Assembly (NCBI RefSeq): GCF_004331345.1
Contig: NZ_SJJZ01000001.1
Coordinates: 2,761,444-2,825,443 of the forward strand
DNA length: 64,000 nucleotides
Direction of reading: 5' to 3'
Origin: Kribbella soli
Lineage (GTDB): Bacteria > Actinomycetota > Actinomycetes > Propionibacteriales > Kribbellaceae
The notes beneath the pieces are model-generated. The model searched no databases. It saw only the letters and a list, made by a program, of their open reading frames with translations, and was not told the DNA's origin. The stretch's first letter is position 1. Each line of letters begins with the position of its first letter. This document shows, in pieces, positions 24,725-32,866 of this stretch. The translations under genes and the position numbers were made by a program.

Positions 24725-25170
24725 TCGGTGACGTCAGCCACCGTGGCATTGAGGGCCTTGGTGAGTGCCTCGGCGTCGACAGTGATCCCGACGCCGTGGT
24801 CACCGCCGCCGATCGAGATGGTGCCGGTGATCCGCTCGTCCGCGATCACCGGCCAGTCGCGCGTGCTTCCGAGCGGGGTGATCGTCCCGCGGACGTAGCC
24901 GGTGACGTCGAACGCCGTGTCCTTGTCCGGCATCGAGATCCGGTTCACGCCGAGCAGCGTCCGCAGCTTCGGCCACGCGATCTCGCGGTCACCCGGCACC
25001 AGGACGAAGCGGTAGTCGTCGTCCGACAGCCGCACCACGATCGTCTTGATCAGCCGCGCCGGCTCGATACCGCGCGCCGCCGCGGCCTCCTCCAACGAGT
25101 TCACCCGGCCATGCCTGGTCACCTCGTAGGTGAGCCCCAACTGATCAGCCGCATCGGTCGCTTTGGTCAC
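24721..25170 (-). CDS. ybaK: YbaK/EbsC-family aminoacyl-tRNA deacylase
   Basis: 149 residues, a single YbaK domain. These proteins hydrolyse mischarged tRNAs such as Cys-tRNA-Pro, protecting translation accuracy. LIKTIVVRLSDDDYRFVLVPGD and the glycine-rich GTISIGGGDHG are typical. Translation begins at GTG 25170. It is followed on the same strand upstream by the MFS gene (five bases), so the two are probably one transcript starting at the MFS promoter. No link to the nearby argS is implied. Confidence 0.85.
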   Translation of the reverse strand: MTKATDAADQLGLTYEVTRHGRVNSLEEAAAARGIEPARLIKTIVVRLSDDDYRFVLVPGDREIAWPKLRTLLGVNRISMPDKDTAFDVTGYVRGTITPLGSTRDWPVIADERITGTISIGGGDHGVGITVDAEALTKALNATVADVTD

Positions 25171-25174
25171 CCGC

Positions 25175-26386
25175 TTAGTTTTGCACCCGGCTGGGAACGT
25201 TCTTCAGCAGCAGCGCGAGCACCAGCGTCACGAGGAACAATGCTCCAGCCTCGGCCGCCACCCCAGCCCACTCGGCGCGGCTCCACGCCGTACCCGCGAG
25301 GCCTCCGAACACCGAGGAACCCAGGTAGAACGAGAAGAGGTACATGCTCGACGCCTGCCCGGTCCCGACCCCGCTTGCATGCGCCCGGGCCGGTACCCAG
25401 CCGCTGGCCACCCCGTGCACCGCGAAGAAGCCCGCGGTCATCACAGCCAGCCCGAGCACGATCAGCGGCAGCGGAGCCGCCAGCGTGATCGCCACACCGG
25501 CCAGCGTGATCAGACACCCGATCGGAACCACGGCCCGCCGCCCGTACCGATCCGCGAGCGTCCCAGCCGTCGCCGACCCGGCTGACCCGAGGAGATAGAC
25601 ACAGAAGACCAGTCCGGCCGCGCCGGCACTCAGCTCGTACGGCGAACCGGACAGCCGGAAGACCGCCCCGTTGTAGACAGCCACGAATGCGCCCACCGCT
25701 GTCGCACCGATCCCGTACAGCGCGAGCAGCGCCGGGTCTCGCAGTACGCGGAACAGGTCGTGTGGTCGCGCGGCGCTTGGGTGGAAGTTCCGCGACGCAG
25801 GCAGCAACAGCCAGACGACAGCCGCGCACAGTACGCCGACCACGGCGATCCCGCCGGTCGCGAACCGCCACCCGCCGACGTCCGACAACCCGCCTGCGAT
25901 GAGGCGTCCCGCCATACCGCCAACCGCCGTACCCGCGATGTAGAGGCCGCTGGCGCGCGCGTGGCTGTCCTGGTGCACCTCCTCGCGCAGGTACGCCATA
26001 GCGACCGCAGGCAGCCCGGCCATCGCGATTCCTTGCAGACCGCGCAACGCGAGCAGCAGGTGCCACGTCGGCGCGAACGCACTGAGCAGGGCGAACACCG
26101 ACGTCGCAGCGACCGACCAGCGCATCAGATTGGTCCGCCCGAGCACCTCGGACGCCGGACCGGCGATCAGCAACGCCAGACCGAGACCGAAGGTCGCGAA
26201 CGACACGCTGAACGCACTCTGGCTGGGCGAGACGTGGAACGCGTCGACCAGTTGGGGCAGCAGCGGCTGCGTGCTGTACAGGAGAGCGAACGTCGCCAGC
26301 CCAGCCGCGAACAGTGCGACGGACAGCTTGCGGTACTCCGGGTCTCCGGGCAGGTACCCGGTCTGGCGGGCGACGGACTGGTGCAT
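25175..26386 (-). CDS. MFS transporter, YnfM-like
   Basis: 403 residues with 12 predicted membrane segments. YSTQPLLPQLVDAFHVSPSQ near residue 38 and LADRYGRRAVVP near 285 (motif A of the second half) fit the YnfM/arabinose-efflux-like group of exporters. The divergent LysR gene 71 bases away is the usual regulator partner of this family. Substrate unknown. Translation starts at ATG 26386. It shares a transcript with ybaK. Confidence 0.87.
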   Translation of the reverse strand: MHQSVARQTGYLPGDPEYRKLSVALFAAGLATFALLYSTQPLLPQLVDAFHVSPSQSAFSVSFATFGLGLALLIAGPASEVLGRTNLMRWSVAATSVFALLSAFAPTWHLLLALRGLQGIAMAGLPAVAMAYLREEVHQDSHARASGLYIAGTAVGGMAGRLIAGGLSDVGGWRFATGGIAVVGVLCAAVVWLLLPASRNFHPSAARPHDLFRVLRDPALLALYGIGATAVGAFVAVYNGAVFRLSGSPYELSAGAAGLVFCVYLLGSAGSATAGTLADRYGRRAVVPIGCLITLAGVAITLAAPLPLIVLGLAVMTAGFFAVHGVASGWVPARAHASGVGTGQASSMYLFSFYLGSSVFGGLAGTAWSRAEWAGVAAEAGALFLVTLVLALLLKNVPSRVQN

Positions 26387-26411
26387 GTCTTCGACGGTCG
26401 CACGGCTGGAG

Positions 26412-26451
26412 CGATACGTAAAATGTCGATCTCGGCAGAAATCGATACGCT
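26412..26451 (+). promoter_or_regulatory. LysR-type operator and leaderless promoter
   Basis: TCGAT-N10-ATCGA (26426-26430, 26441-26445) fits the LysR T-N11-A rule. CGATACG is repeated directly at 26412-26418 and 26443-26449. TACGCT (26446-26451) ends six bases before the LysR ATG, overlapping the operator, which predicts self-repression. Confidence 0.55.
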
Positions 26452-26457
26452 TCTCGC

Positions 26458-27345
26458 ATGCATGTCGAGGATCTGCGGTGGTTCGTCGTACTTGCGGAGA
26501 CCGAGCACCTCACCGAGGCGGCCGTCGCGCTGGGGACGAGTCAGCCGAATCTGTCCCGCTCGCTGCAGCGGGTCGAGCGGGCGTTCGGGGTGCCGTTGTT
26601 CGAGCGGGAGCGTCGCGGCGTACGGCTGAATCCGTACGGACGGCTGGTGCTGGATGCGGCGCGGGCAGCGACGACGGCGGTGGATACGGCGAAGCGGCGG
26701 ATCGACGCGTTACTCGACCCCGAGTCCGGCACGGTGCGGCTCGCGTTCCTGCACTCGGTCGCGACCAGCCTGATGCCGGACCTGCTGAAGGCGTTCCGGG
26801 CGGTGGCGCCGAACATCGGGTTCGCGCTGCGGCAGGAGCCCGCGCACGACATCGTCCAGGACCTGGAGAGCGGTGAGGCCGAGATCGCGATCATTGCGCC
26901 CCGGCCGGATCCCGCACGCTTCGGCTGGCACCTGCTCGAGCGGCAGCGGCTGTATCTGCACGTGCCGCCCGGGCATGCGCTGGCCTCTCGGCGCCGGGTC
27001 GAGTTGGAGGCGGCCCGGGACGAGGCGTTCGTCGGTCTGCAGCCCGGGTTCGGCTTCCGGCGGGTGACAGACCGCCTGTGTCAGGAGGCGGGGTTCAGCC
27101 CCCGGCTGGCGTTCGAGGCGACCGACCTCGCGACGATTGACAGCCTGGTCGGCGCCGGCCTCGGTGTGGCGATCCTGCCGGCCGGCGCGGTTCGCGGGAA
27201 CGACAGCGGCGCTGTGTCCGTTCCGTTGGCCGGTGTGCGGGCCCGGCGGGAGATCGGTATGGCGTGGCGGCTGAGCCTGCCGCTGACGCCCGCGGCCGAG
27301 CGGTTCCGGACGTTCGTCCGATCGCGCCCAGTGACGACAAGCTGA
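26458..27345 (+). CDS. LysR-family transcriptional regulator
   Basis: 295 residues, full length. The HTH occupies residues 3-60 (LAETEHLTEAAVALGTSQPN, then LSRSLQRVERAFG). A periplasmic-binding-like sensor domain follows (about 90-290). It is divergent from the MFS gene and most likely controls it, with the TCGAT-N10-ATCGA site between. One rare TTA leucine codon lies at 26710. Start ATG 26458 follows a leaderless-type -10 box. Confidence 0.9.
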   Translation: MHVEDLRWFVVLAETEHLTEAAVALGTSQPNLSRSLQRVERAFGVPLFERERRGVRLNPYGRLVLDAARAATTAVDTAKRRIDALLDPESGTVRLAFLHSVATSLMPDLLKAFRAVAPNIGFALRQEPAHDIVQDLESGEAEIAIIAPRPDPARFGWHLLERQRLYLHVPPGHALASRRRVELEAARDEAFVGLQPGFGFRRVTDRLCQEAGFSPRLAFEATDLATIDSLVGAGLGVAILPAGAVRGNDSGAVSVPLAGVRARREIGMAWRLSLPLTPAAERFRTFVRSRPVTTS

Positions 27346-27433
27346 CTGTATTAGCGCTGACTTCCGTAGCGTTCGTCCCAATTTCACGGTGTCGACTTGC
27401 ACAGAGAGGGCTTTCCCCCGCACCCTTGCGTGC

Positions 27434-28216
27434 GTGAGGAAGCGTCTGGGTTCGTTCCGGCCGAGTCGCCGGCTGCTCTTCGCGGCCGGGACTGCGGCTG
27501 CTGCGTCGACGGTCGCCGCCACCGCGGCGGAGGCGGTCCCAGGTTCCCCGGAGGCTACCCTCGACACCGCGGGCGGACTGCTGTCCCTCGGCGCCTACGG
27601 CTCGGGCGTGCTCGGTGCCTGGGAGCGCCAGGCGCGGGCGATCTCGAACGAGGGCCAGATCCGCAGGACCCGCGAGACCGACGGCGTCTTCATGTTCGGC
27701 GACAGCATCGGCGTCCAGGACGGACCGGCGCTCGCCAGGCAACTGACCCAGCTCGGGATCAGCATCGCCGTCCACAACTGGGCCGGGCGGCCGGTGACCC
27801 CCGCGGTCGACGCGCTCGACCTCTGGGCGCAGCAGTACGGCCTGCCGCACCGGATCCTGATGTCGGTCGGGTCCAACGACATCTTCACGCCGCCGGCCGT
27901 CGAGGCCCAGGTCGATCGGACCATGAGGATCGTCGGCGACGAGCGGATCGTCTACTGGGTCAACGTGCAGGCGGCCCGCACCGCGCACGGCCCCGACATC
28001 AAGGTCTCGGACCAGCGCAACAGCGCCTGGATCAACCTGCAGCTCGCCGACGCCCAGCGTCGCTACGACAACCTGCGGATCGTGCACTGGGCCGAGCATC
28101 TGGCCTCCAGCCCCAACCGCCTGGCCCGTCTGCTCCGCGACGGCCTGCACCCGTCGGTCCCGCTCGGGCAGAACGCCCGCAACGGCCTGATCATCGAAGC
28201 GATCAAGGCCGGCTGA
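27434..28216 (+). CDS. Secreted SGNH/GDSL hydrolase
   Basis: 260 residues from GTG 27434. This start gives a short basic n-region and a signal peptide (MRKRLGSFRPSRRLLFAAGT, then Ala-rich to AAEA). An earlier GTG at 27389 would give an unlike extension. Blocks are present in order: FMFGDSIGV (nucleophile Ser), SVGSNDIF (Gly/Asn oxyanion block) and DGLHPS (Asp-His). Such enzymes deacylate carbohydrates or lipids outside the cell; close to three chitinases, a sugar esterase is plausible. No adhesion domain is seen. Confidence 0.78.
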   Translation: MRKRLGSFRPSRRLLFAAGTAAAASTVAATAAEAVPGSPEATLDTAGGLLSLGAYGSGVLGAWERQARAISNEGQIRRTRETDGVFMFGDSIGVQDGPALARQLTQLGISIAVHNWAGRPVTPAVDALDLWAQQYGLPHRILMSVGSNDIFTPPAVEAQVDRTMRIVGDERIVYWVNVQAARTAHGPDIKVSDQRNSAWINLQLADAQRRYDNLRIVHWAEHLASSPNRLARLLRDGLHPSVPLGQNARNGLIIEAIKAG

Positions 28217-28242
28217 GTGCGGCTCTGACGCCGCACCCAGCC
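28211..28242. terminator. Terminator between SGNH hydrolase and chitinase operon
   Basis: GGCTG-A-GTGCGG (28211-28222) pairs with CCGCAC-C-CAGCC (28231-28242), leaving one internal mismatch and an 8-base loop. It sits between convergent genes, and CCCCTTTCT follows on the plus strand. Confidence 0.6.
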
Positions 28243-28252
28243 GTCCCCTTTC

Positions 28253-29794
28253 TCAGAAGCCCGCGGTGATGCGGGTGAAGTCCCAGTCGGCCTGGGCGAT
28301 GCCACTGCAGTTGGACACCACGCCGCCGCCGGCGCAGCCGCGGTCACGGTTGACCGACCAGAACGCCAGCCGGCTGAGCCCGTTGCTCTTCGCCCAGTTG
28401 GTGATGTTCTGCCAGGTCGCGGTCGTGGTCATCTCCTGCTGGTCGGACAGACCGTTCATGCCGGAGATGCCCTGGTGCGCGTACGCCTCCGTGGTGGACC
28501 AGCCGAAGGTGGCCTTCAGCTTGTTGTTCAGGCCCTGGGACGCGCCGACCGTGTCGTTGTAGATGTTCGAGCTGCCGAAGTCGAACGGCATCAGCGTGAA
28601 CACGTCGATGTTCGCGCCGAGTTCCTTCGACCGGTCGATCAGCCGGTTGCCGTAGTACGTCGGACCGGTCGTCGACGTACCGAAGGTCAGGATCGTCTGG
28701 ATGCCGGGGTTGTTCTGCTTGACGATCTTCAGCGCGTTCAGGATCCGGTCCTGCACGGCCTCGTTCTCGAACTCGTCGGAGTTCTCGATGTCGATGTCGA
28801 TCGCCTTGAGGCCGTAGGCGTTGATGACCTGCTGGTACGCGCCGGCCAGCGCCTCGGGCGTGCTGCAGTTCGGGCCGAGCTTGTTGCCGCTCCAGCCGCC
28901 GATCGACGGCACGATGTCGCCGCCGGCCGCACGGATCTGGGCGATCGCGTTGGCGTCCGCACTGCCCTGCAGCGGGCGGCTGCCGTCCCAGGCCGGGTTG
29001 CAGCCACCGGAGGACAGGATGAAGGCCATGGTGAACCACTTGATACCGGTCGCGTTCATCACGGTCGCCGGGTTCGGCGGGTCGCCCCAGCCCATGTAGA
29101 GGTACGGCGCGGCCTGCTTGGTGCCCGTGTTCCCGCCACCGGTGCCGGTCTTGACGGAGATGGTGCTGCTCTTCGCACCCTCACCGGCGCTGTTCGACGC
29201 ACTCACCTGGTAGCTGTACGTCGTGTTCGCGGCCAGTCCGGAGTCCGCGTACGACGTACCGGTCGGGCTGCCGACCTTCGCACCGTTCCGGTAGACGTTG
29301 TAGCTGGTCGCACCCGACGCGGCCGACCACGTGAGGCTCACCGACGACGCGGACGACGTACCGGTGAGGCCTGTGGGTGCACCGGGGACGGTGCCGCCAC
29401 CGCCACCTGAGCACGAGCCGCCGTTCAAGCGGCACGCGGCGAGGCCGGGGAAGTTACCCGGGCTGCCGTTGAAGCCGAACGTGACAGTCGCGCCAGGAGC
29501 CAGCGGACCGGCCCAGCTCGGCGGCGTGAAGGTGTGCGTCTGTCCGCTGCCGGTGTGGACGGCGTCCCAGGTGGAGCTGACGGTGTAGCCGGACGGGAAG
29601 TCCAGCGCGACCGACCAGGTGCTGAGAGAGCTGGTGGTGCCGTTGGTGACGGTCACCTTGCCCTCGAAGCCGCTGCCCCAGTCGGACACTTTGGTGAAGC
29701 TGGCAGTGACACCTGCCGCGCTGGCTGCCTGGGCAGTCAGCAGGGCGACAACCACGGCCGTGATGGCCGCGAGCGCTAAGGAGATGCGTTTCAT
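28253..29794 (-). CDS. Secreted GH18 chitinase with CBM2 and Fn3
   Basis: 513 residues. Signal peptide 1-26 (ends QAASA). A CBM2-type module (about 27-130: SDWGSGFEGKVTVTNGT, with Trp residues on the face) is joined by a Gly-rich linker to a fibronectin III domain (about 140-222) and a GH18 barrel (about 235-513). The catalytic motif is KAIDIDIEN. This form, with YMGWGDPPNP and CNPAWDG, resembles Streptomyces ChiC/D-type enzymes. It lies 28 bases after the next chitinase on the same strand and is probably its operon partner. Confidence 0.92.
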   Translation of the reverse strand: MKRISLALAAITAVVVALLTAQAASAAGVTASFTKVSDWGSGFEGKVTVTNGTTSSLSTWSVALDFPSGYTVSSTWDAVHTGSGQTHTFTPPSWAGPLAPGATVTFGFNGSPGNFPGLAACRLNGGSCSGGGGGTVPGAPTGLTGTSSASSVSLTWSAASGATSYNVYRNGAKVGSPTGTSYADSGLAANTTYSYQVSASNSAGEGAKSSTISVKTGTGGGNTGTKQAAPYLYMGWGDPPNPATVMNATGIKWFTMAFILSSGGCNPAWDGSRPLQGSADANAIAQIRAAGGDIVPSIGGWSGNKLGPNCSTPEALAGAYQQVINAYGLKAIDIDIENSDEFENEAVQDRILNALKIVKQNNPGIQTILTFGTSTTGPTYYGNRLIDRSKELGANIDVFTLMPFDFGSSNIYNDTVGASQGLNNKLKATFGWSTTEAYAHQGISGMNGLSDQQEMTTTATWQNITNWAKSNGLSRLAFWSVNRDRGCAGGGVVSNCSGIAQADWDFTRITAGF

Positions 29795-29822
29795 GATGCT
29801 CCGATCAGTGGGCGGTACGTGA

Positions 29823-31562
29823 TCAGACCCGGCCCCAGAGTGCGGGGACGTTCGGCGGCTCCCAGCCGACCAGGGACGTGTGGCCCTGGATGCACTTGTA
29901 GGTGACGCCGTCGTAGCTCACGAGCGCACCGGTCGCGTACGTCGTGTTCGGGGCCCACGGGGTGGCCGTGCCGGGCGGGGTGGTCGGCGGCGTCGTCGGG
30001 GGAGTCGTGGGCGGTGTGGTGGGCGGTGTGGTCGGCGGCGTCGTGGGAGGCGTCGTCGGCGGAGTGGTAGGTGGTGTGGTGGGTGGTCCGCTGCAGCCGG
30101 CCGTGTCGGCGTTGACGGAGTCGACCACGTTGTTGAAGAGGGTGACACCAGGGTCCAGCGCCTCGAGCGAATACATCATCGCGCCGGCCAGCCCGTTGCA
30201 GTGCTGGTAGTCGGCCTTCGCCTTGATCGACTGGGCGTTGTCACCGGACCAGAACGTGCCGTTGCTGTAGAACCAGGACGACTTGGTGGTGTCGTCGAAG
30301 TACGTGGCGGACGGGTTGTCCACGAAGCCGGTGAGCTCCTTGTAGAACGAGACACCCGGCACGTTGCCGCTCAGCGCGTGCCCGTCGGCCGGTCCGGTCG
30401 CGGTCTGGTACTTACCGTTGTCGGTGGCCGGGACACCCTTCCATCCCCTGTAGTAGAAGGGGTATCCGATGGTCAGCTTGTTCGCCGGGAACCCGCCCGG
30501 GATGCCGTACGCCGAGTCGCCGGTGGTCCACGCCTTCACCGCGGAGTCGACCGAGTACTTGCCCTGACCCGGTGGGATCGGGTTGCTCGGATCGTTCGGC
30601 GCCGTGTAGAGCGGGTCCTGGAAGTTCGTCGGCCCGGTGGCCTCCCAGCCGCCGTGCATGTCGTACGTCATCACGTTGTTGTAATCGAGGTACTGCCCGA
30701 TCTTGTCGGTCTCGATCGTGGCGATCTTGTCCTGTCCTGCCGGGGTCGCGGCGGTCAGGTAGTACTTCTTGCCGGTCTGGCCGCCGTACGCGTCCAGCTG
30801 TGCGCGGAACTCGGCCAGCAGCAGCGTGAAGTTCTGCTTGTCGGCAGCGCTGTAGTGGTTGCCGACGTGACCGTTGGGCGAACCCGGGTACTCCCAGTCG
30901 ATGTCGACACCGTCGAAGATGCCGGCCGCCGTACCGGGACCGCCGAAGCCGTCGATCACCGGCAGGTCGCCCTTGAGGAACATGTTCACGCAGGAGCTGA
31001 CGAAGGCCTTGCGCTTGGCGTCGGTGGAGGCGGCGTCGGAGAAGTACTTCGAGTACGTCCAGCCGCCGATCGAGATGAGGATCTTCAGGTTCGGGACCTT
31101 CGCCTTCAGCTTCTTCAGTTGGTTGAAGTTGCCCTGGATCGGCTGGTTCCAGACGTCGCCGACCCCGTCGACACTGATGTCCGCGCCGTACGACTTGCCG
31201 TAGTCGGCGAACGCGTCCCCGGCGCCGTCACCGGCGTTCGGGTTGTTCTCGTCCTGCGACGCGGCCTTGTTGGCCATGAAGCAGGTGTGGTTGACCGGAT
31301 CGATGTTGGCGAACGCGTAGTTCAGGAAGTCCAGCTTCGCGCCGGCTCCGGTGGTGATCAGGTTCTTGGGGTAGAAGGCGTTGGCGTAGATCCCCCACTG
31401 GGTGAAGTACGCCGTCTTGACGCCGCCGCTGGTCGCCTGTGGCGCCGCGACGGCTGCGTTGGCCGTGGTGGCGTCCGAGCTCGCGAGAGAGACGCCGGCG
31501 GCGGTGATCAGGGCGGTGGCCGCGACGGTGGCTGTGGCGGCGAGCATGCGCAATCGACTCAT
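29823..31562 (-). CDS. Secreted GH18 chitinase with (PTTP)n linker and C-terminal CBM5/12
   Basis: 579 residues. Signal peptide about 1-30, then a GH18 barrel with chitinase insertion domain; catalytic motif FDGVDIDWEYPGS, substrate wall YDMHGGWE. After residue 490 a linker of Pro-Thr-Thr-Pro repeats runs into a CBM5/12 chitin-binding module (WAPNTTYATGALVSYDGVTY, ending WEPPNVPALWGRV). It is the first gene of a two-chitinase transcript. GGAGGAAC precedes the ATG. An AT-rich TTTAACTAAATTT lies about 40 bases upstream and is the likely promoter/operator core. Confidence 0.94.
   Translation of the reverse strand: MSRLRMLAATATVAATALITAAGVSLASSDATTANAAVAAPQATSGGVKTAYFTQWGIYANAFYPKNLITTGAGAKLDFLNYAFANIDPVNHTCFMANKAASQDENNPNAGDGAGDAFADYGKSYGADISVDGVGDVWNQPIQGNFNQLKKLKAKVPNLKILISIGGWTYSKYFSDAASTDAKRKAFVSSCVNMFLKGDLPVIDGFGGPGTAAGIFDGVDIDWEYPGSPNGHVGNHYSAADKQNFTLLLAEFRAQLDAYGGQTGKKYYLTAATPAGQDKIATIETDKIGQYLDYNNVMTYDMHGGWEATGPTNFQDPLYTAPNDPSNPIPPGQGKYSVDSAVKAWTTGDSAYGIPGGFPANKLTIGYPFYYRGWKGVPATDNGKYQTATGPADGHALSGNVPGVSFYKELTGFVDNPSATYFDDTTKSSWFYSNGTFWSGDNAQSIKAKADYQHCNGLAGAMMYSLEALDPGVTLFNNVVDSVNADTAGCSGPPTTPPTTPPTTPPTTPPTTPPTTPPTTPPTTPPTTPPGTATPWAPNTTYATGALVSYDGVTYKCIQGHTSLVGWEPPNVPALWGRV
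29973..30087. repeat. 12-bp tandem repeat coding the chitinase linker
   Basis: About nine and a half copies of a GGCGGNGTNGTN unit encode the Pro-Thr-Thr-Pro linker. Copies differ mainly at third positions, so the protein repeat is conserved while the DNA drifts. Length variation between strains is likely. Confidence 0.85.
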
Positions 31563-31764
31563 CTGTTCCTCCGGAGCGATGGGGCGGAAGCGGTCCGGTG
31601 AAATTTAGTTAAAGACGCTTCGAAAGGAACCGTAACCGTTCCCGGCGGGTTGGTCGCGGGCTCGTCGTGGCGGGTTCCCGCTGCTGACGGAAATCCGACA
31701 ACCCTTTGTCCACAGGGATCCGGTCGCGTTCCCGGAAGCGGCCCGGCAACGGCATGTTCTTGGT
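31563..31764. promoter_or_regulatory. Intergenic promoter region, chitinase operon and ssd
   Basis: The minus-strand chitinase promoter is probably around TAAATT (31602-31607), within the AT-rich palindromic TTTAACTAAA and next to CTTCGAAAG. No clear -35 is visible. On the plus strand I see no convincing ribosome site or -10 before the ssd ATG at 31765. Confidence 0.35.
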
Positions 31765-32841
31765 ATGGACACGAACTCACCAATCCCATCGGTGCTGATG
31801 GCAACTACCAACGAAGACCTGCTCGAAGACCTGCTCCGGCTGGCCGCGGCCGCATCCGTCACGCCCCACGTCGAGTCCGATCTGCTCGCCCTCCGGCGCA
31901 ACTGGCATGCCTGTTCGCTGGTCGTCATCGGCCGCGACCTGGCCGAGCGGCTGGCACGCGCTCAACCCGCGCACCGGCCAGGAGTGGTCGTGGTCGGCTC
32001 GACATCGGACGGCGACGACCTCTACCGGTGCGCCTTCGACGTCGGCGCCGATGCCGTCTGCCGGCTACCCGACGACGAGCCGCTGCTCGCGGGCAAGCTC
32101 GCGGACGCCCTGGACGGTGTCGACCGCGCCGCCGTCACGTTGGCATTCGTCGGCGGCTGCGGGGGAGCGGGTTCGACCACGCTCGCCGCTGCAGTAGCCG
32201 TCCTCGGCAACCGGCGCGGGTTTCGCACGATGCTGATCGACGGCGACCCGCTCGGCGGGGGGATCGAGCTTGCCCTCGGTATCGAGCACGACCCCGGCGA
32301 CCGCTGGCCCAAGCTCCTGAACGCGTCCGGCCGGGTCAGTGCCGCCGCTCTCCGCTCCGCACTCCCGTCGGTCGACGGATTGTCGGTCCTGTCCTGGGAT
32401 CAGTCCGACGTCACCGTCCTGCCGCCGGACACGATGAGCTCGGTGATCGGCGCCGCCCAACGCAGCACCGACCTGGTCGTCCTCGACCTACCGCGCCGCG
32501 CGGACCCCGCCGTAGAAGAGGGCTTCATCCGCTCTACGGCAACCCTGCTCGTCGTCCCCTCCGATGTTCGCTCGGTCGCAGCCGCCAAACGCCTCTCCGG
32601 CCCTCTCCGAGCCGTCGCCGGCGACGTCCGCGTTGTAGCCCGAGAGTCTCGCCCCGGCCTAGCACCTATCGACGTCGCCACTCATCTCTCCTTGCCCCTA
32701 GCAACAAAACTCGGCCACGACCGAAACCTCCCCACCGCCATGGACCAAGGCCACTTCCCCCTACACCCCAGAAGCCCTCTAGCCCGAACCGCTACCACCC
32801 TCCTGGACCTCTTCCCCCCACCCCAACTAACCCCCGCCTAG
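31765..32841 (+). CDS. ssd: Septum-site/CpaE-like protein Ssd
   Basis: 358 residues. An N-terminal receiver-like region is followed by a MinD/CpaE-type ATPase-like domain. The P-loop position reads GGCGGAGSTTLAAA, lacking the signature lysines of true MinD, as I recall for mycobacterial Ssd. IDGDPLGGGIELALGIE and VVLDLPRRADP are the other nucleotide-fold segments. In actinobacteria Ssd heads the Tad pilus locus and is linked to septum placement or pilus localisation. tadA follows after 25 bases. Confidence 0.85.
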   Translation: MDTNSPIPSVLMATTNEDLLEDLLRLAAAASVTPHVESDLLALRRNWHACSLVVIGRDLAERLARAQPAHRPGVVVVGSTSDGDDLYRCAFDVGADAVCRLPDDEPLLAGKLADALDGVDRAAVTLAFVGGCGGAGSTTLAAAVAVLGNRRGFRTMLIDGDPLGGGIELALGIEHDPGDRWPKLLNASGRVSAAALRSALPSVDGLSVLSWDQSDVTVLPPDTMSSVIGAAQRSTDLVVLDLPRRADPAVEEGFIRSTATLLVVPSDVRSVAAAKRLSGPLRAVAGDVRVVARESRPGLAPIDVATHLSLPLATKLGHDRNLPTAMDQGHFPLHPRSPLARTATTLLDLFPPPQLTPA

Positions 32842-32866
32842 CCCAACCGCAGAGGACAGGTGCCGC

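Noticed and set aside
24721..25170. Functional link between YbaK deacylase and argS
   Set aside because: They are 7 kb apart in different transcripts, and YbaK acts on Pro/Cys tRNAs, not Arg.
29973..30087. CRISPR-like array
   Set aside because: Units are 12 bp without spacers and lie inside a coding frame as a Pro-Thr linker.
22146..31562. Chitinase block as a prophage or transposon cargo
   Set aside because: No integrase, transposase, terminal repeats or tRNA target was seen at either edge.
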